Below, in pieces: positions 16,084 to 22,350 of a stretch of DNA of 22,350 nucleotides. The notes under the pieces were generated by a model. The model ran no database searches. It saw only the letters and a list, made by a program, of their open reading frames with translations, and was not told the origin of the DNA. The DNA is taken from assembly GCA_016185915.1 (NCBI GenBank), contig JACPMP010000074.1, forward strand, positions 1 to 22,350, written 5' to 3'. The stretch is from Candidatus Woesearchaeota archaeon (GTDB taxonomy: Archaea; Nanobdellota; Nanobdellia; Woesearchaeales; GW2011-AR4). A program made the translations under genes and the position numbers. The stretch's first letter is position 1; every line of letters begins with the position of its first letter.

Positions 16084-17630
16084 TTGCTTGCAGATGCTTC
16101 GGCAGTTTCTGCTTCCTGTGGTGATTCTTTTTTTGCCACTCTTTCTTTTATGTCTCTTATGCTTTTGTATTCTGATTCGCCTAATCTCCCTTCGTATGTT
16201 TCTTCAGCTTCACCATCTCCATTTTTAGATTCTTTGATGTTTCTTCCAATAAATTTAGTAGGCATAGAAGCTCCTTCACCATAAACTCTTCTACCATTAT
16301 AAGTTGGGACTATCTTATCGTCTTTTGTCATTGTAAATGAAACTCTATTGCTTTCATCAATTATCTTATCAACCATCTCATCCAAATTTGATTTTTTACT
16401 ATTATTTGACCTTGAAGATTTTGATTGGTATTTTGATTTTATAAAAGATGGTTCCGTCTCTAATAGCTTTATAAACCCGCTTTCCTTGTATCTTGAGTCT
16501 ATGAATTCTTTTCTTTCCATTCCTTCTAATTCCAATGCGTCAGCTTCTGCATTTACTTTTTCATAAAAAATTTGATTTGGCCCTTTAACTCTTGGGGATA
16601 GTCCTCCAAAAATATATTCTCGTATTGCGTTTTTTAGTGAAAATTCTTCTGCATATTCTAAACCTTCTTCAGCTATTTTTCTGTAAATTCTCGCTAGCTC
16701 TGGATTGTCTTTGGCTAACTTTGAAAAAACCAATGCCCTATACAAACCTTGTAATCTTTCATGACTTCTATGACCCTCAATTCCAACTATGTGACCACCT
16801 TCGTGCAGCACATCAGCACGTTTAAAAGTTTCAATAGCTTCTCCGAGTTCCTTTGTAGTAACTCCAAGTTTGATGGCAAGACCTTCTATTTTTTTATGTG
16901 CATCTCCTTCTGCTATTAGGTAACCTAATTCTGAGAAGTAGCCCCATAAGTAACCTTCTCCCCCAACATCATATAAAATTCCTAAGCCCCTAATTCCGGC
17001 AGTGCCTGCTCTGTCAAATGTCCACCCTTCCTTGCCTAGGGAATTAAACCATGCCTCTCCTTCATGATGATACCTACCTCCTCGTATTAAGCTTCTGATA
17101 GTTTGTTCAAGATTTGTTAATATTTTTGATTCTAAAACACCAATGTAGTTTATGTCAGCTGCCATAACTTCTTGATTAGACGCATTTAAATTAACATAAG
17201 TGTCTTTAGGATTCGGCAAATTTAGGTGTGATCGAGGACCTTTGATATATGCTATTGCCGGTACACCTGCAATATCAGAAAATAATGGAATCAAACTAAA
17301 CATATCTGGTCTTACACCTTCTCCTGCAAATTTCCAACTTTTAGTTCCATAATCATCATGTTGTGTTACAGGGCCTTTTTCTAAGAAATCTCGAACTAAG
17401 GTTAAGTATCTTTTATTAGCAGTTCTAGTTACAGCATAAACTTGGTTATCAATTTGAATAAAATCTGGCCTATACTCTCCTAGCCTAGAGCTAACATTAG
17501 GACGAGCGTCACCTGGTTTGCCAATCTGGTTTGACATAATGTCTTGAGATGCAATACTTACAGGCTTAACCCTAACAAAAGGTGATGGTGCACTGTATGC
17601 TTGACTTAAAATTGGATAACTTCTTGACAT
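16080..17630 (-). CDS. Putative zinc metalloprotease-like protein (HEGGH motif)
   Basis: 516 residues without signal peptide or membrane helix. A classical HExxH occurs at 276-280 (ADVLHEGGHIVGIEGH), inside a predicted helix. It is followed by His287 and, 45-50 residues later, by an acidic helix (EYAEEFSLKNAIREYI, about 325-340) that could supply the third zinc ligand as in gluzincins. The metzincin spacing HExxHxxGxxH is off by one (His287), so gluzincin-type is preferred. The N-terminal 150 residues are Pro-rich and may be flexible; the last 110 residues are low-complexity, Lys/Glu/Ser-rich. It converges on 15244-16083 with a 4-bp stop overlap. Protease activity and substrate are inference; a remodeller or processor of the neighbouring surface proteins is only one possibility. 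Confidence 0.75.
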   Translation of the reverse strand: MSRSYPILSQAYSAPSPFVRVKPVSIASQDIMSNQIGKPGDARPNVSSRLGEYRPDFIQIDNQVYAVTRTANKRYLTLVRDFLEKGPVTQHDDYGTKSWKFAGEGVRPDMFSLIPLFSDIAGVPAIAYIKGPRSHLNLPNPKDTYVNLNASNQEVMAADINYIGVLESKILTNLEQTIRSLIRGGRYHHEGEAWFNSLGKEGWTFDRAGTAGIRGLGILYDVGGEGYLWGYFSELGYLIAEGDAHKKIEGLAIKLGVTTKELGEAIETFKRADVLHEGGHIVGIEGHRSHERLQGLYRALVFSKLAKDNPELARIYRKIAEEGLEYAEEFSLKNAIREYIFGGLSPRVKGPNQIFYEKVNAEADALELEGMERKEFIDSRYKESGFIKLLETEPSFIKSKYQSKSSRSNNSKKSNLDEMVDKIIDESNRVSFTMTKDDKIVPTYNGRRVYGEGASMPTKFIGRNIKESKNGDGEAEETYEGRLGESEYKSIRDIKERVAKKESPQEAETAEASASN

Positions 17631-17844
17631 TATATTGATACAATTTTTAGTTTAGTGAATGTTTTTTTATTGTGAGCGTGATTCTTTTTGTTATATCTTC
17701 CTCGCTTTCACAGCGCAATATTTTTCTCTGTCATTAAATTTTTTAAAAAAATCCAACGGCCCAAAAATTTTTTAATGTGGATTTTTGATAGTCTTGCTAG
17801 TAAGATTAAGAAAAAGAGAAAAGGAAAAAAGAAGAAAGTTAAGT
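17631..17844 (-). terminator. Intergenic region with pyrimidine-tract terminator
   Basis: Downstream of the minus-strand gene ending at 17845, the minus strand reads a long T/C tract (about 17799-17840, TTCTTCTTTTTTCC-like), typical of archaeal intrinsic termination without a hairpin. The rest of the 214 bp is AT-rich. AAGATATAAC (about 17693-17702 on the minus strand) is a weak TATA candidate for the 17630 gene. Small plus-strand frames here are not supported. Confidence 0.5.
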
Positions 17845-18609
17845 TTAATTTTTACCCGCGCCAACCGCATGCTCAAAAGCTTTTTGAGCAATCGCTTTAT
17901 TATAAGCTTTGTTTGGATCTTTTGCGTCATATTTTGCCAATTCTGCTTGAACAAAGAGTTGGTAATTTTGTATTGCTTCTTGTGGCTTTGCAAATTTTGG
18001 ATCTAACCCTGTTCCTCCATATTTATTGAAAGCCTCTGCCACTGTTGGTGCATGAACATCGCCAGTGCTGACTAGCATTTCTTGTATAAATACTAATCTT
18101 TTCTGGTCCTTGTCAGAATGATTTGTCATATAATTGATCAAAGTTTTTAGTGGATGACCATCTGGAAGTGTTTCAATTTTAACACTGCCACGTATACCAA
18201 GTAATGCTCTGGTAAGCTGTGTATAGTCAACATTAGCGTCCTTTAAATATTTCACTTTTGCTTCCATTCTGCCTTGAGGATCTCCCTTGGCATCTGGCAA
18301 TTTCACTTTTCCTTTAAGAGTAAGATCGCTATCGTAAGCTTTTGCTACTAAATCATCAATTATTTTCTCAGCAGATTCGCCATTTGAAATTACCTTGTCT
18401 TCACCCACAGCTGAAGAAATAGTTCTTTCTAAAGCGCTTCTTATATTACCAAGCCTGGTTTGTCTGGGTGTGATGGTGTCTATTCTTAATTTAGGATCAG
18501 GACTATCAACCAGTTTGTGGTATCCAACATACTCCTCGACTAAACTTTCTATCTCCTTTACTTTGTTTCCATTCAACTTTACGATTGGCTCTTCAGTTGC
18601 AGTTCCCAT
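17845..18609 (-). CDS. Unrecognised soluble protein, 254 residues
   Basis: Hydrophilic, mostly helical-looking protein without signal peptide, membrane segments, Cys, or recognisable catalytic motif. The N-terminal third (about 10-100) contains EIESLVEEYVGYHKLV and NIRSALERTISSAV; the middle part has a beta-like stretch (SDLTLKGKVKLPDAKGD), and the C-terminal part is helical up to KAFEHAVGAGKN. The ATG at 18609 is supported by the strong ribosome binding site GGGGTGG about 8 nt upstream and a BRE/TATA box about 60 nt upstream. It is followed by a pyrimidine-tract terminator, so it is monocistronic. Having both an SD and a strong TATA box suggests high expression. Function unknown. Confidence 0.8.
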   Translation of the reverse strand: MGTATEEPIVKLNGNKVKEIESLVEEYVGYHKLVDSPDPKLRIDTITPRQTRLGNIRSALERTISSAVGEDKVISNGESAEKIIDDLVAKAYDSDLTLKGKVKLPDAKGDPQGRMEAKVKYLKDANVDYTQLTRALLGIRGSVKIETLPDGHPLKTLINYMTNHSDKDQKRLVFIQEMLVSTGDVHAPTVAEAFNKYGGTGLDPKFAKPQEAIQNYQLFVQAELAKYDAKDPNKAYNKAIAQKAFEHAVGAGKN

Positions 18610-18661
18610 TTTTCCTTTCCACCCCTTGTTTTGTTTTATTAAATTTATTACTACTTTATTG

Positions 18662-18689
18662 TAATAACACTTATATATAAACTTTTCGC
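18662..18689 (-). promoter_or_regulatory. BRE/TATA promoter of the 254-residue protein gene
   Basis: On the minus strand: GCGAAAAG followed by TTTATATATAAG, about 60 nt ahead of ATG 18609. A near copy (24 of 28 bases) lies at 18748-18775. Confidence 0.7.
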
Positions 18690-18747
18690 TTCTGGAGTAT
18701 ATACTTTAACTCCCCCGCAGAATAGCAAAATTGTTACTACCATTCAA

Positions 18748-18775
18748 TAATAAAACTTATATATAAATCTTTCGG
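18748..18775 (-). promoter_or_regulatory. Second, upstream copy of the BRE/TATA element
   Basis: On the minus strand CCGAAAGA then TTTATATATAAG, a near duplicate of 18662-18689. It lies 50 bp beyond the end of the retropepsin-like gene. It may be a tandem promoter for the 18609 gene or a leftover of a duplication, since it also forms part of the 51-bp repeat shared with the vapB promoter. Confidence 0.55.
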
Positions 18776-18811
18776 TTTATAGAGTAAAAGACATTTATTT
18801 TCTATATTGAA
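18761..18811 (+). repeat. 51-bp imperfect direct repeat, left copy
   Basis: ATATAAATCTTTC-G-GTTT, 15 divergent bases, then TTTATTTTCTATATTGAA. The right copy is 20115-20165, with T for G and the same 15-base spacing. The two copies flank the block of retropepsin, DUF5678, vapC and vapB genes. Confidence 0.75.
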
Positions 18812-18823
18812 GAAAATAAGAGT

Positions 18824-19123
18824 TTAATCCATAAATACTGTTTTTTTGTTCTTTTTGAAGCAAATATCAAATAAATTAAAAACATCTTCTCTGCCTAAAA
18901 GAAGAGGAACTTCTTCAATCAAAGCCCAAGCAATTCTCGTTTCCAATAATTTATCTCCAATTTTCATTTTAATTTTTTTTATAATAATTGGAACACTTCT
19001 TTCCCCTATCCCTTTTGCTTCTGTGATTTTGTCATTGTTTTCAATTTTGAGCCCTAATAAATCACCAACTGATTTTGAAATCAAAGAAATATCGGCTCCT
19101 GAATCCACATAAACGGACTCCAA
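18824..19123 (-). CDS. Retropepsin-like (clan AA) aspartyl protease, copy 2 (start uncertain)
   Basis: The given coordinates use the only conventional start in frame (TTG 19123), but the open frame runs upstream to 19231. The extra 36 residues (VGFDFREEQSRIFGAILRPV and on) look like the N-terminal strands of this family, so TTG 19123 is almost certainly too late. The catalytic motif YVDSGAD and the late motif EVPLLLGREDVFNLFDICF are intact. Upstream of 19123 no ATG, GTG or TTG is available in frame: either a non-standard start (ATA 19225, overlapping the DUF5678 stop), a frameshift, or a damaged start. As in copy 1 it follows and overlaps a DUF5678 gene. No signal peptide; probably a cytosolic homodimeric protease. 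Confidence 0.75.
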   Translation of the reverse strand: MESVYVDSGADISLISKSVGDLLGLKIENNDKITEAKGIGERSVPIIIKKIKMKIGDKLLETRIAWALIEEVPLLLGREDVFNLFDICFKKNKKTVFMD

Positions 19124-19221
19124 GATTTCTTTGTCTTTATTGACAAAAATAATTTCTGCAACTGGCCTTAGAATTGCACCAAAAATTCTACTCTGTTCCT
19201 CTCTAAAATCAAAACCTACCT

Positions 19222-19428
19222 CTATCTTACATTAAAAATAAATGTTTCAGCTCGTGGAACTTTTGCTAGCATAGGATTCTTTTTTGGAAATTTTTTCTTT
19301 GCTTCTTCCCACACCTCTTTAGCATTATCACCAAAAGTCACTACTTTATCCTCTACAATGGCTACGTATTTACCTTCGTACTTGCTCAAATCTGCTTTCA
19401 CATAAAATTCAAATTCTTTAGATTTCAT
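19222..19428 (-). CDS. DUF5678 family protein (copy 2)
   Basis: 68 residues from the ATG at 19428; an upstream TTG at 19437 is less likely because TATA at 19459-19466 places the transcription start near 19437. Pattern: FYVKADLSKYEGKYVAIVEDKVVTFG, helix with EVWEEAKKKFPKKNP, then MLAKVPRAETFIFNV, which is closer to the usual DUF5678 form than copy 1. Function of the family is unknown. It is followed by the retropepsin-like frame, overlapping at the stop codon. It has its own promoter, separate from vapBC upstream. Confidence 0.85.
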   Translation of the reverse strand: MKSKEFEFYVKADLSKYEGKYVAIVEDKVVTFGDNAKEVWEEAKKKFPKKNPMLAKVPRAETFIFNVR

Positions 19429-19458
19429 TTTAATCAAAAATTATTAAAGCGTGATATG

Positions 19459-19470
19459 TTATAAATCTTT
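19459..19470 (-). promoter_or_regulatory. BRE/TATA promoter of the DUF5678-retropepsin pair
   Basis: On the minus strand AAAGATTTATAA, about 36 nt ahead of ATG 19428. Same AAAGATTTATA core as the promoters of hicB, vapB and the 20237 gene. Confidence 0.65.
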
Positions 19471-19492
19471 CTAATTGTTATGACTAATAAAA

Positions 19493-19858
19493 TTATCTTA
19501 CAAACTCTACATTTTCCATATTTTCAAAATCTTTGTCTCCAGTTAGAAATTTAATCCCTAATTTTTTGGCAACTGTGTAACCAATCGCATCTGGAATTGA
19601 TAAACGCTTATGAATTATTTTGAAATCCATTGCGTTTTTTATGTCATCTAGACTAGTATCAACTGCGTACTGATAATATTTTTCCGTATAATTATTTGAG
19701 GCTTCCTTGCTCATCTTTTTTTTCAAGCCATAATTCAACTCTGCAAGATTAAATATTGTAGTTATAACTTGAGATTCTGTATATATATTATATTTTGGAT
19801 TGCCATTTATTATTTCAAAGAAAGCATATGTATCAAAGAAAAATACATCGTCTTCCAT
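19493..19858 (-). CDS. vapC: VapC-family PIN-domain ribonuclease toxin
   Basis: 121 residues, PIN fold. Conserved acidic residues: Asp9 in FFFDTYAF, Glu40 in NLAELNYG, Asp90 in LSIPDAIGY, and Asp108/Asp110 in FLTGDKDF, so the metal site is complete. VapC toxins cut tRNA, rRNA or other RNA; the target cannot be told from sequence. The gene starts 11 bp after the vapB stop in the same operon. Looks intact and functional. Confidence 0.93.
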   Translation of the reverse strand: MEDDVFFFDTYAFFEIINGNPKYNIYTESQVITTIFNLAELNYGLKKKMSKEASNNYTEKYYQYAVDTSLDDIKNAMDFKIIHKRLSIPDAIGYTVAKKLGIKFLTGDKDFENMENVEFVR

Positions 19859-19869
19859 ATTAACAGTTA

Positions 19870-20091
19870 TTATGCATCCCAGCTTTCCTTGTCGATCTCA
19901 TCCAACATTTCTTGTGTTGTTTTCTTGAACTTAAAAGTGCCAAAAGTTTCTTTCAAAACGTTAGTTTTTTTTCCAATTAAAAGCCGTATTGTTTCGTTTT
20001 CTTTTATTCCTTCCTCTTTTATTTTTTCTTTCGGTATAACAACTCCAAAGGACCTTCCCCACTTTCTCACTTTTGCCTCTACTTCCATCAT
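19870..20091 (-). CDS. vapB: AbrB-type VapB antitoxin
   Basis: 73 residues. The AbrB/SpoVT DNA-binding half is VEAKVRKWGRSFGVVIPKEKIKEEGI followed by ETIRLLIGK. The C-terminal tail (TQEMLDEIDKESWDA) is acidic with a Trp, as in VapB segments that wrap the VapC active site. Start ATG 20091 or the adjacent ATG 20088; TATA lies about 25 nt upstream, so the message is probably leaderless. It precedes vapC in the operon and is expected to autorepress it. Confidence 0.9.
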   Translation of the reverse strand: MMEVEAKVRKWGRSFGVVIPKEKIKEEGIKENETIRLLIGKKTNVLKETFGTFKFKKTTQEMLDEIDKESWDA

Positions 20092-20105
20092 GATTATATT
20101 GATAT

Positions 20106-20122
20106 AATCAAATAATATAAAT
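20106..20122 (-). promoter_or_regulatory. BRE/TATA promoter of vapBC
   Basis: On the minus strand AAAGATTTATATTATTT, about 25 nt from ATG 20091. It overlaps the right copy of the 51-bp repeat. Confidence 0.65.
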
Positions 20123-20165
20123 CTTTCTGTTTGATATATAGACTATATTTATTTTCTATATTGAA
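20115..20165 (+). repeat. 51-bp imperfect direct repeat, right copy
   Basis: Matches 18761-18811: the first 18 bases with one change, then 15 divergent bases of equal length, then 18 identical bases (TTTATTTTCTATATTGAA). It covers the vapB promoter region. Confidence 0.75.
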
Positions 20166-20187
20166 AATATAGTGTATAGGATTGAAG

Positions 20188-20228
20188 CAAAGATTTATAA
20201 ATAGAGCAAAATTTACAAAGGTGGGTGG
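20188..20228 (+). promoter_or_regulatory. Promoter and ribosome binding site of the 20237 gene
   Basis: GCAAAGATTTATAAATAG (20188-20205) is a BRE/TATA element. GGTGGGTGG (20220-20228) is an archaeal-type ribosome binding site 8 nt ahead of ATG 20237. It decides the start: the upstream in-frame GTG at 20225 lies inside this site. Confidence 0.75.
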
Positions 20229-20236
20229 TTTTATTC

Positions 20237-22168
20237 ATGGCAAAGAAAGATAATAAAAAGCAGTACAATCAAGTGAAAGAAAATAACGAAAATCCGCAAG
20301 CTGCTCCTCAGGAATCAAAGGAATTAGAAGCAATTTCCAAGTTGCCCGAAGATGTTCAAGAAAAGTTAAAAACAATAAAAACAAAACTTGAGAAATTCCA
20401 AAAGAAAGTTCTAGAAAAATTTGACAAGTATATTGTTGGAATTGCCTTAATGCCGCCTCCAAAGCCAGAGGAACTGCAGCAATTGCAGCAGATGCAATCA
20501 TTCCCACAACAGCCAATTCAGCAACCTCTTGCAGAACCAAAGCCAGAAGACAAGGACAAGATTCATGTCTTAGTTTTAGTTGATGATTCTGACAGCAGAA
20601 CAATGTCAAAGCTTGAATTAAAAGACAAGCTTACTGCAATAATAAGCAGCATTGCAGCAGAAATTGACACAAATTTGACGCCTCAAACATTAATACTTTC
20701 AGAGCTTTGGCAGAACTGCTTTGATGCAAAATATGAGTTGCTGCAATTAATAGCTTTATCTGCCCCAATTCACGATACTGGAATGCTTCAAGCTATTAAG
20801 ATTGCTGAAATTCACAAAACTATGGTTTTGAAAAAATTTGAAAAATATATTGTTTCTTATGTTTTAGCGGGCTCTTTAGTTCAGGGAAAAGCAACTCCAA
20901 CAAGCGACATTGATGTTTGGATTGTTATTGATGATACAGATGTCAAGAAGATGACAAGAGCAGAGTTAAAAGACAAGTTAAGAGCCATAATAATTGGAAT
21001 GGGAATTGAAGCCGGTGAATTAACTGGAATAAAAAATAAAATCAATATCCAAGTCTATATCCTGACTGATTTCTGGGATTCATTAAGAGAAGCAAATCCA
21101 GTCATATTCACTTTATTAAGGGATGGCGTACCATTTTTTGACAGAGGAATATTTATGCCTTGGAAGCAATTGCTCAAAATGGGCAAGATAAAGCCAAGCC
21201 CAGAAGCCATTGATATATTTATGGGCTCTGGCGAGCAGGTTATAAGAAGAGTGCAACTAAAATTAAACGAAATCGGAATGGAAGATATATACTATGCTCT
21301 TCTTACTCCAAGCCAAGCAGCATTAATGCTTTATGGTGTTGCTCCTCCATCACCAAAAGAAACGGGCTCTTTGATGAGGGACATATTCGTTCACAAGGAA
21401 AAATTATTGGAAGAGAAATTCGTCAAAATTTTGGAAAGAGTTGTTGAAATAAGAAAAGGCATCGAGCACGGGGAGAAAAAAGAATTAAGCGGCAAGGAGA
21501 TTGACGAATTGATGGGTGATGGAGATAAATACCTAAAGAGAATTAAGAGGTTATTCACTCAAATTGAAAAAATAAGGGAAGAACGGGAAATGCTCAATAT
21601 TTACGACACTATAACAACTGTCGTCAGAGATGTTTTAAGATTGGAAGGAGTTGAAAAAGTAAAAGACAATGAAGTGCTGCATCTTATTGAAGACAAACTA
21701 GTAGCAGAAGGAAAGATGCCTGCAAAGTTTTTGAGGACAATACAAGAGTTGATGAAAGCAAAAAAAGACTATGACGAGAAAAAATTATCAAAAGTTGAGG
21801 TGGAGAAAATACATCAAGAGTCTGGCGCATTGATAAAATTCCTTGTTGAGCACATGCAGAGAAAAAGGGTTAGGGAGTTTGAACGATTAAAGGTAAGGGT
21901 AAAGCATGGCAGTAAATTTGGGGAGGTTATTTTGCTTGATAATGAGGCGTATATCACATATGACATGGATAGTGAAGAGAAAGAGATAAGCAAAGCAAAA
22001 ATAAAAGAAGATGGAAGCTTAGATGCAATTGAAAAAAGTTCATTAGAGGAAATGGAAAAAGCATTAGCAAAAATTGAAGCTCCGCAAAGAACCTCTATAA
22101 AAGAGCCAATATTTGAGGATTTAAAAAAGATTTTTGGCAAAGATTTTGAGATTTTGATGAATTATTAA
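20237..22168 (+). CDS. Single-chain nucleotidyltransferase (MNT)-HEPN fusion protein
   Basis: 643 residues from ATG 20237. A charged, Gln/Pro-rich N-terminus precedes two related halves. The first (about 50-150: KVLEKFDKYIVGIALM ... IHVLVLVDDSDSRTMSKLELKDKL) is a degenerate nucleotidyltransferase domain lacking the GS motif. The second (about 195-300: LKKFEKYIVSYVLAGSLVQ ... SDIDVWIVIDDTD) has GS at 212-213 and DxD at 224/226. The usual third acidic residue seems replaced in KINIQVYIL. A helical domain follows (about 320-480) with RKGIEHG, an Rx4H (Arg406, His411) as in HEPN ribonucleases, although the Tyr of the RX4HXY motif is absent. Charged helices and a small beta domain end the protein. 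It recalls HepT-MntA (type VII) pairs fused in one chain. Whether it is toxin-like or a housekeeping nucleotidyltransferase of DPANN archaea is open. Confidence 0.85.
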   Translation: MAKKDNKKQYNQVKENNENPQAAPQESKELEAISKLPEDVQEKLKTIKTKLEKFQKKVLEKFDKYIVGIALMPPPKPEELQQLQQMQSFPQQPIQQPLAEPKPEDKDKIHVLVLVDDSDSRTMSKLELKDKLTAIISSIAAEIDTNLTPQTLILSELWQNCFDAKYELLQLIALSAPIHDTGMLQAIKIAEIHKTMVLKKFEKYIVSYVLAGSLVQGKATPTSDIDVWIVIDDTDVKKMTRAELKDKLRAIIIGMGIEAGELTGIKNKINIQVYILTDFWDSLREANPVIFTLLRDGVPFFDRGIFMPWKQLLKMGKIKPSPEAIDIFMGSGEQVIRRVQLKLNEIGMEDIYYALLTPSQAALMLYGVAPPSPKETGSLMRDIFVHKEKLLEEKFVKILERVVEIRKGIEHGEKKELSGKEIDELMGDGDKYLKRIKRLFTQIEKIREEREMLNIYDTITTVVRDVLRLEGVEKVKDNEVLHLIEDKLVAEGKMPAKFLRTIQELMKAKKDYDEKKLSKVEVEKIHQESGALIKFLVEHMQRKRVREFERLKVRVKHGSKFGEVILLDNEAYITYDMDSEEKEISKAKIKEDGSLDAIEKSSLEEMEKALAKIEAPQRTSIKEPIFEDLKKIFGKDFEILMNY

Positions 22169-22253
22169 GCAAAAATTTCAATTCTTTGAAATTGAAATTT
22201 TTGCCAGATGTTTTACATCTGAAAAAATTTTAATCTTCGATTAAAATTTTTTT
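22169..22253 (+). terminator. Three consecutive perfect hairpins after the stop codon
   Basis: Arms: GCAAAAATTTCAATT / AATTGAAATTTTTGC (22169-22183, 22190-22204; 6-nt loop); CAGATGT / ACATCTG (22205-22211, 22215-22221; TTT loop); AAAAAATTTTAATC / GATTAAAATTTTTT (22222-22235, 22239-22252; TTC loop), ending in a T-run. They follow each other with no spacer and begin on the base after the TAA. Confidence 0.85.
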
Positions 22254-22271
22254 GTAGATAAATTTCGAAAC

Positions 22272-22282
22272 ATTAATAAACT
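22272..22282 (+). promoter_or_regulatory. TATA-like box of the last gene
   Basis: ATTAATAAACT, about 30-40 nt ahead of ATG 22312. Moderate match only. Confidence 0.4.
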
Positions 22283-22311
22283 TTCAAAATAACTCTTTTC
22301 TTGATGTTCAG

Positions 22312-22350
22312 ATGAAAACTGGCTACAAAGTTCATGACTGCATGACTACA
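22312..22350 (+). CDS. Probable CBS-domain protein, first 13 codons (runs off the window)
   Basis: Starts MKTGYKVHDCMTT. This is the usual opening of archaeal CBS-domain proteins (KV-x-D-x-MT followed by a beta strand), which bind adenine nucleotides and regulate partners. It follows a terminator cluster and has its own weak TATA-like box. Only 13 residues are visible, so the call is tentative. Confidence 0.5.
   Translation, partial: MKTGYKVHDCMTT

Noticed and set aside
17720..17770. Imperfect inverted repeat of A/T runs
   Set aside because: Pairing depends on simple A and T tracts and is not better than expected for such AT-rich DNA.
17688..18029. Plus-strand frame of 113 codons
   Set aside because: Spans the terminator tract and the 3' end of the opposite-strand 254-residue gene; Lys-rich and aromatic filler composition.
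18668..18743. Small minus-strand frame of about 25-29 codons after the second TATA element
   Set aside because: Runs through the promoter of the next gene, has no ribosome binding site and no recognisable domain.

Overview
The window looks like a piece of an AT-rich archaeal genome, most plausibly a DPANN-type lineage (Woesearchaeota/Pacearchaeota-like). That placement is an inference from gene content and style, not from a marker gene. The evidence is BRE/TATA-type promoters of the form AAAGATTTATA about 25-30 nt ahead of apparently leaderless genes, GGTG-type ribosome binding sites, very large secreted Fn3/Ig-like proteins, DUF5678 proteins, and many small toxin-antitoxin (TA) pairs. No rRNA, tRNA or CRISPR array was found.

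Layout. 1-2793 is the 3' part of a very large gene with a coiled-coil repeat, a Pro/Ala linker and a Thr-rich tail. Its last 105 bp are duplicated at 3559-3663. Between the copies lies a 762-bp insert with a strongly structured double hairpin and two overlapping genes: a DUF5678 protein and a retropepsin-like aspartyl protease. Next come hicB-hicA, a polytopic membrane protein (4214-4993), a convergent DUF4258 toxin / zinc-finger-AbrB antitoxin pair (5057-5678, minus), and a 51-residue AbrB-like protein (5889-6044).

6045-9106 is dominated by a membrane-anchored exoprotein (6609-8543). It is flanked by two gene-poor AT-rich stretches that share a dispersed motif and a decayed homologous block; the first also carries an array of four hairpins. 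9107-15238 encodes a 2043-residue secreted multi-Fn3/Ig protein, followed 5 bp later by a six-helix membrane protein that resembles the one at 4214. Together these look like a cell-surface locus: anchored protein, giant exoprotein, polytopic partner.

16080-20091 is all on the minus strand. It holds a 516-residue protein with an HEGGH metalloprotease-like motif, an unrecognised 254-residue soluble protein, a second DUF5678 plus retropepsin pair, and vapBC. 20237-22168 (plus) is a single-chain fusion of duplicated minimal nucleotidyltransferase domains with a HEPN-like helical domain carrying Rx4H. It ends in a triple hairpin array, followed by the first 13 codons of a probable CBS-domain protein.

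The most interesting theme is the DUF5678-retropepsin gene pair. It occurs twice with the same gene order and overlap, each time bounded by direct repeats and each time next to a classical TA locus. It is a candidate for an undescribed two-gene mobile or addiction-like module.
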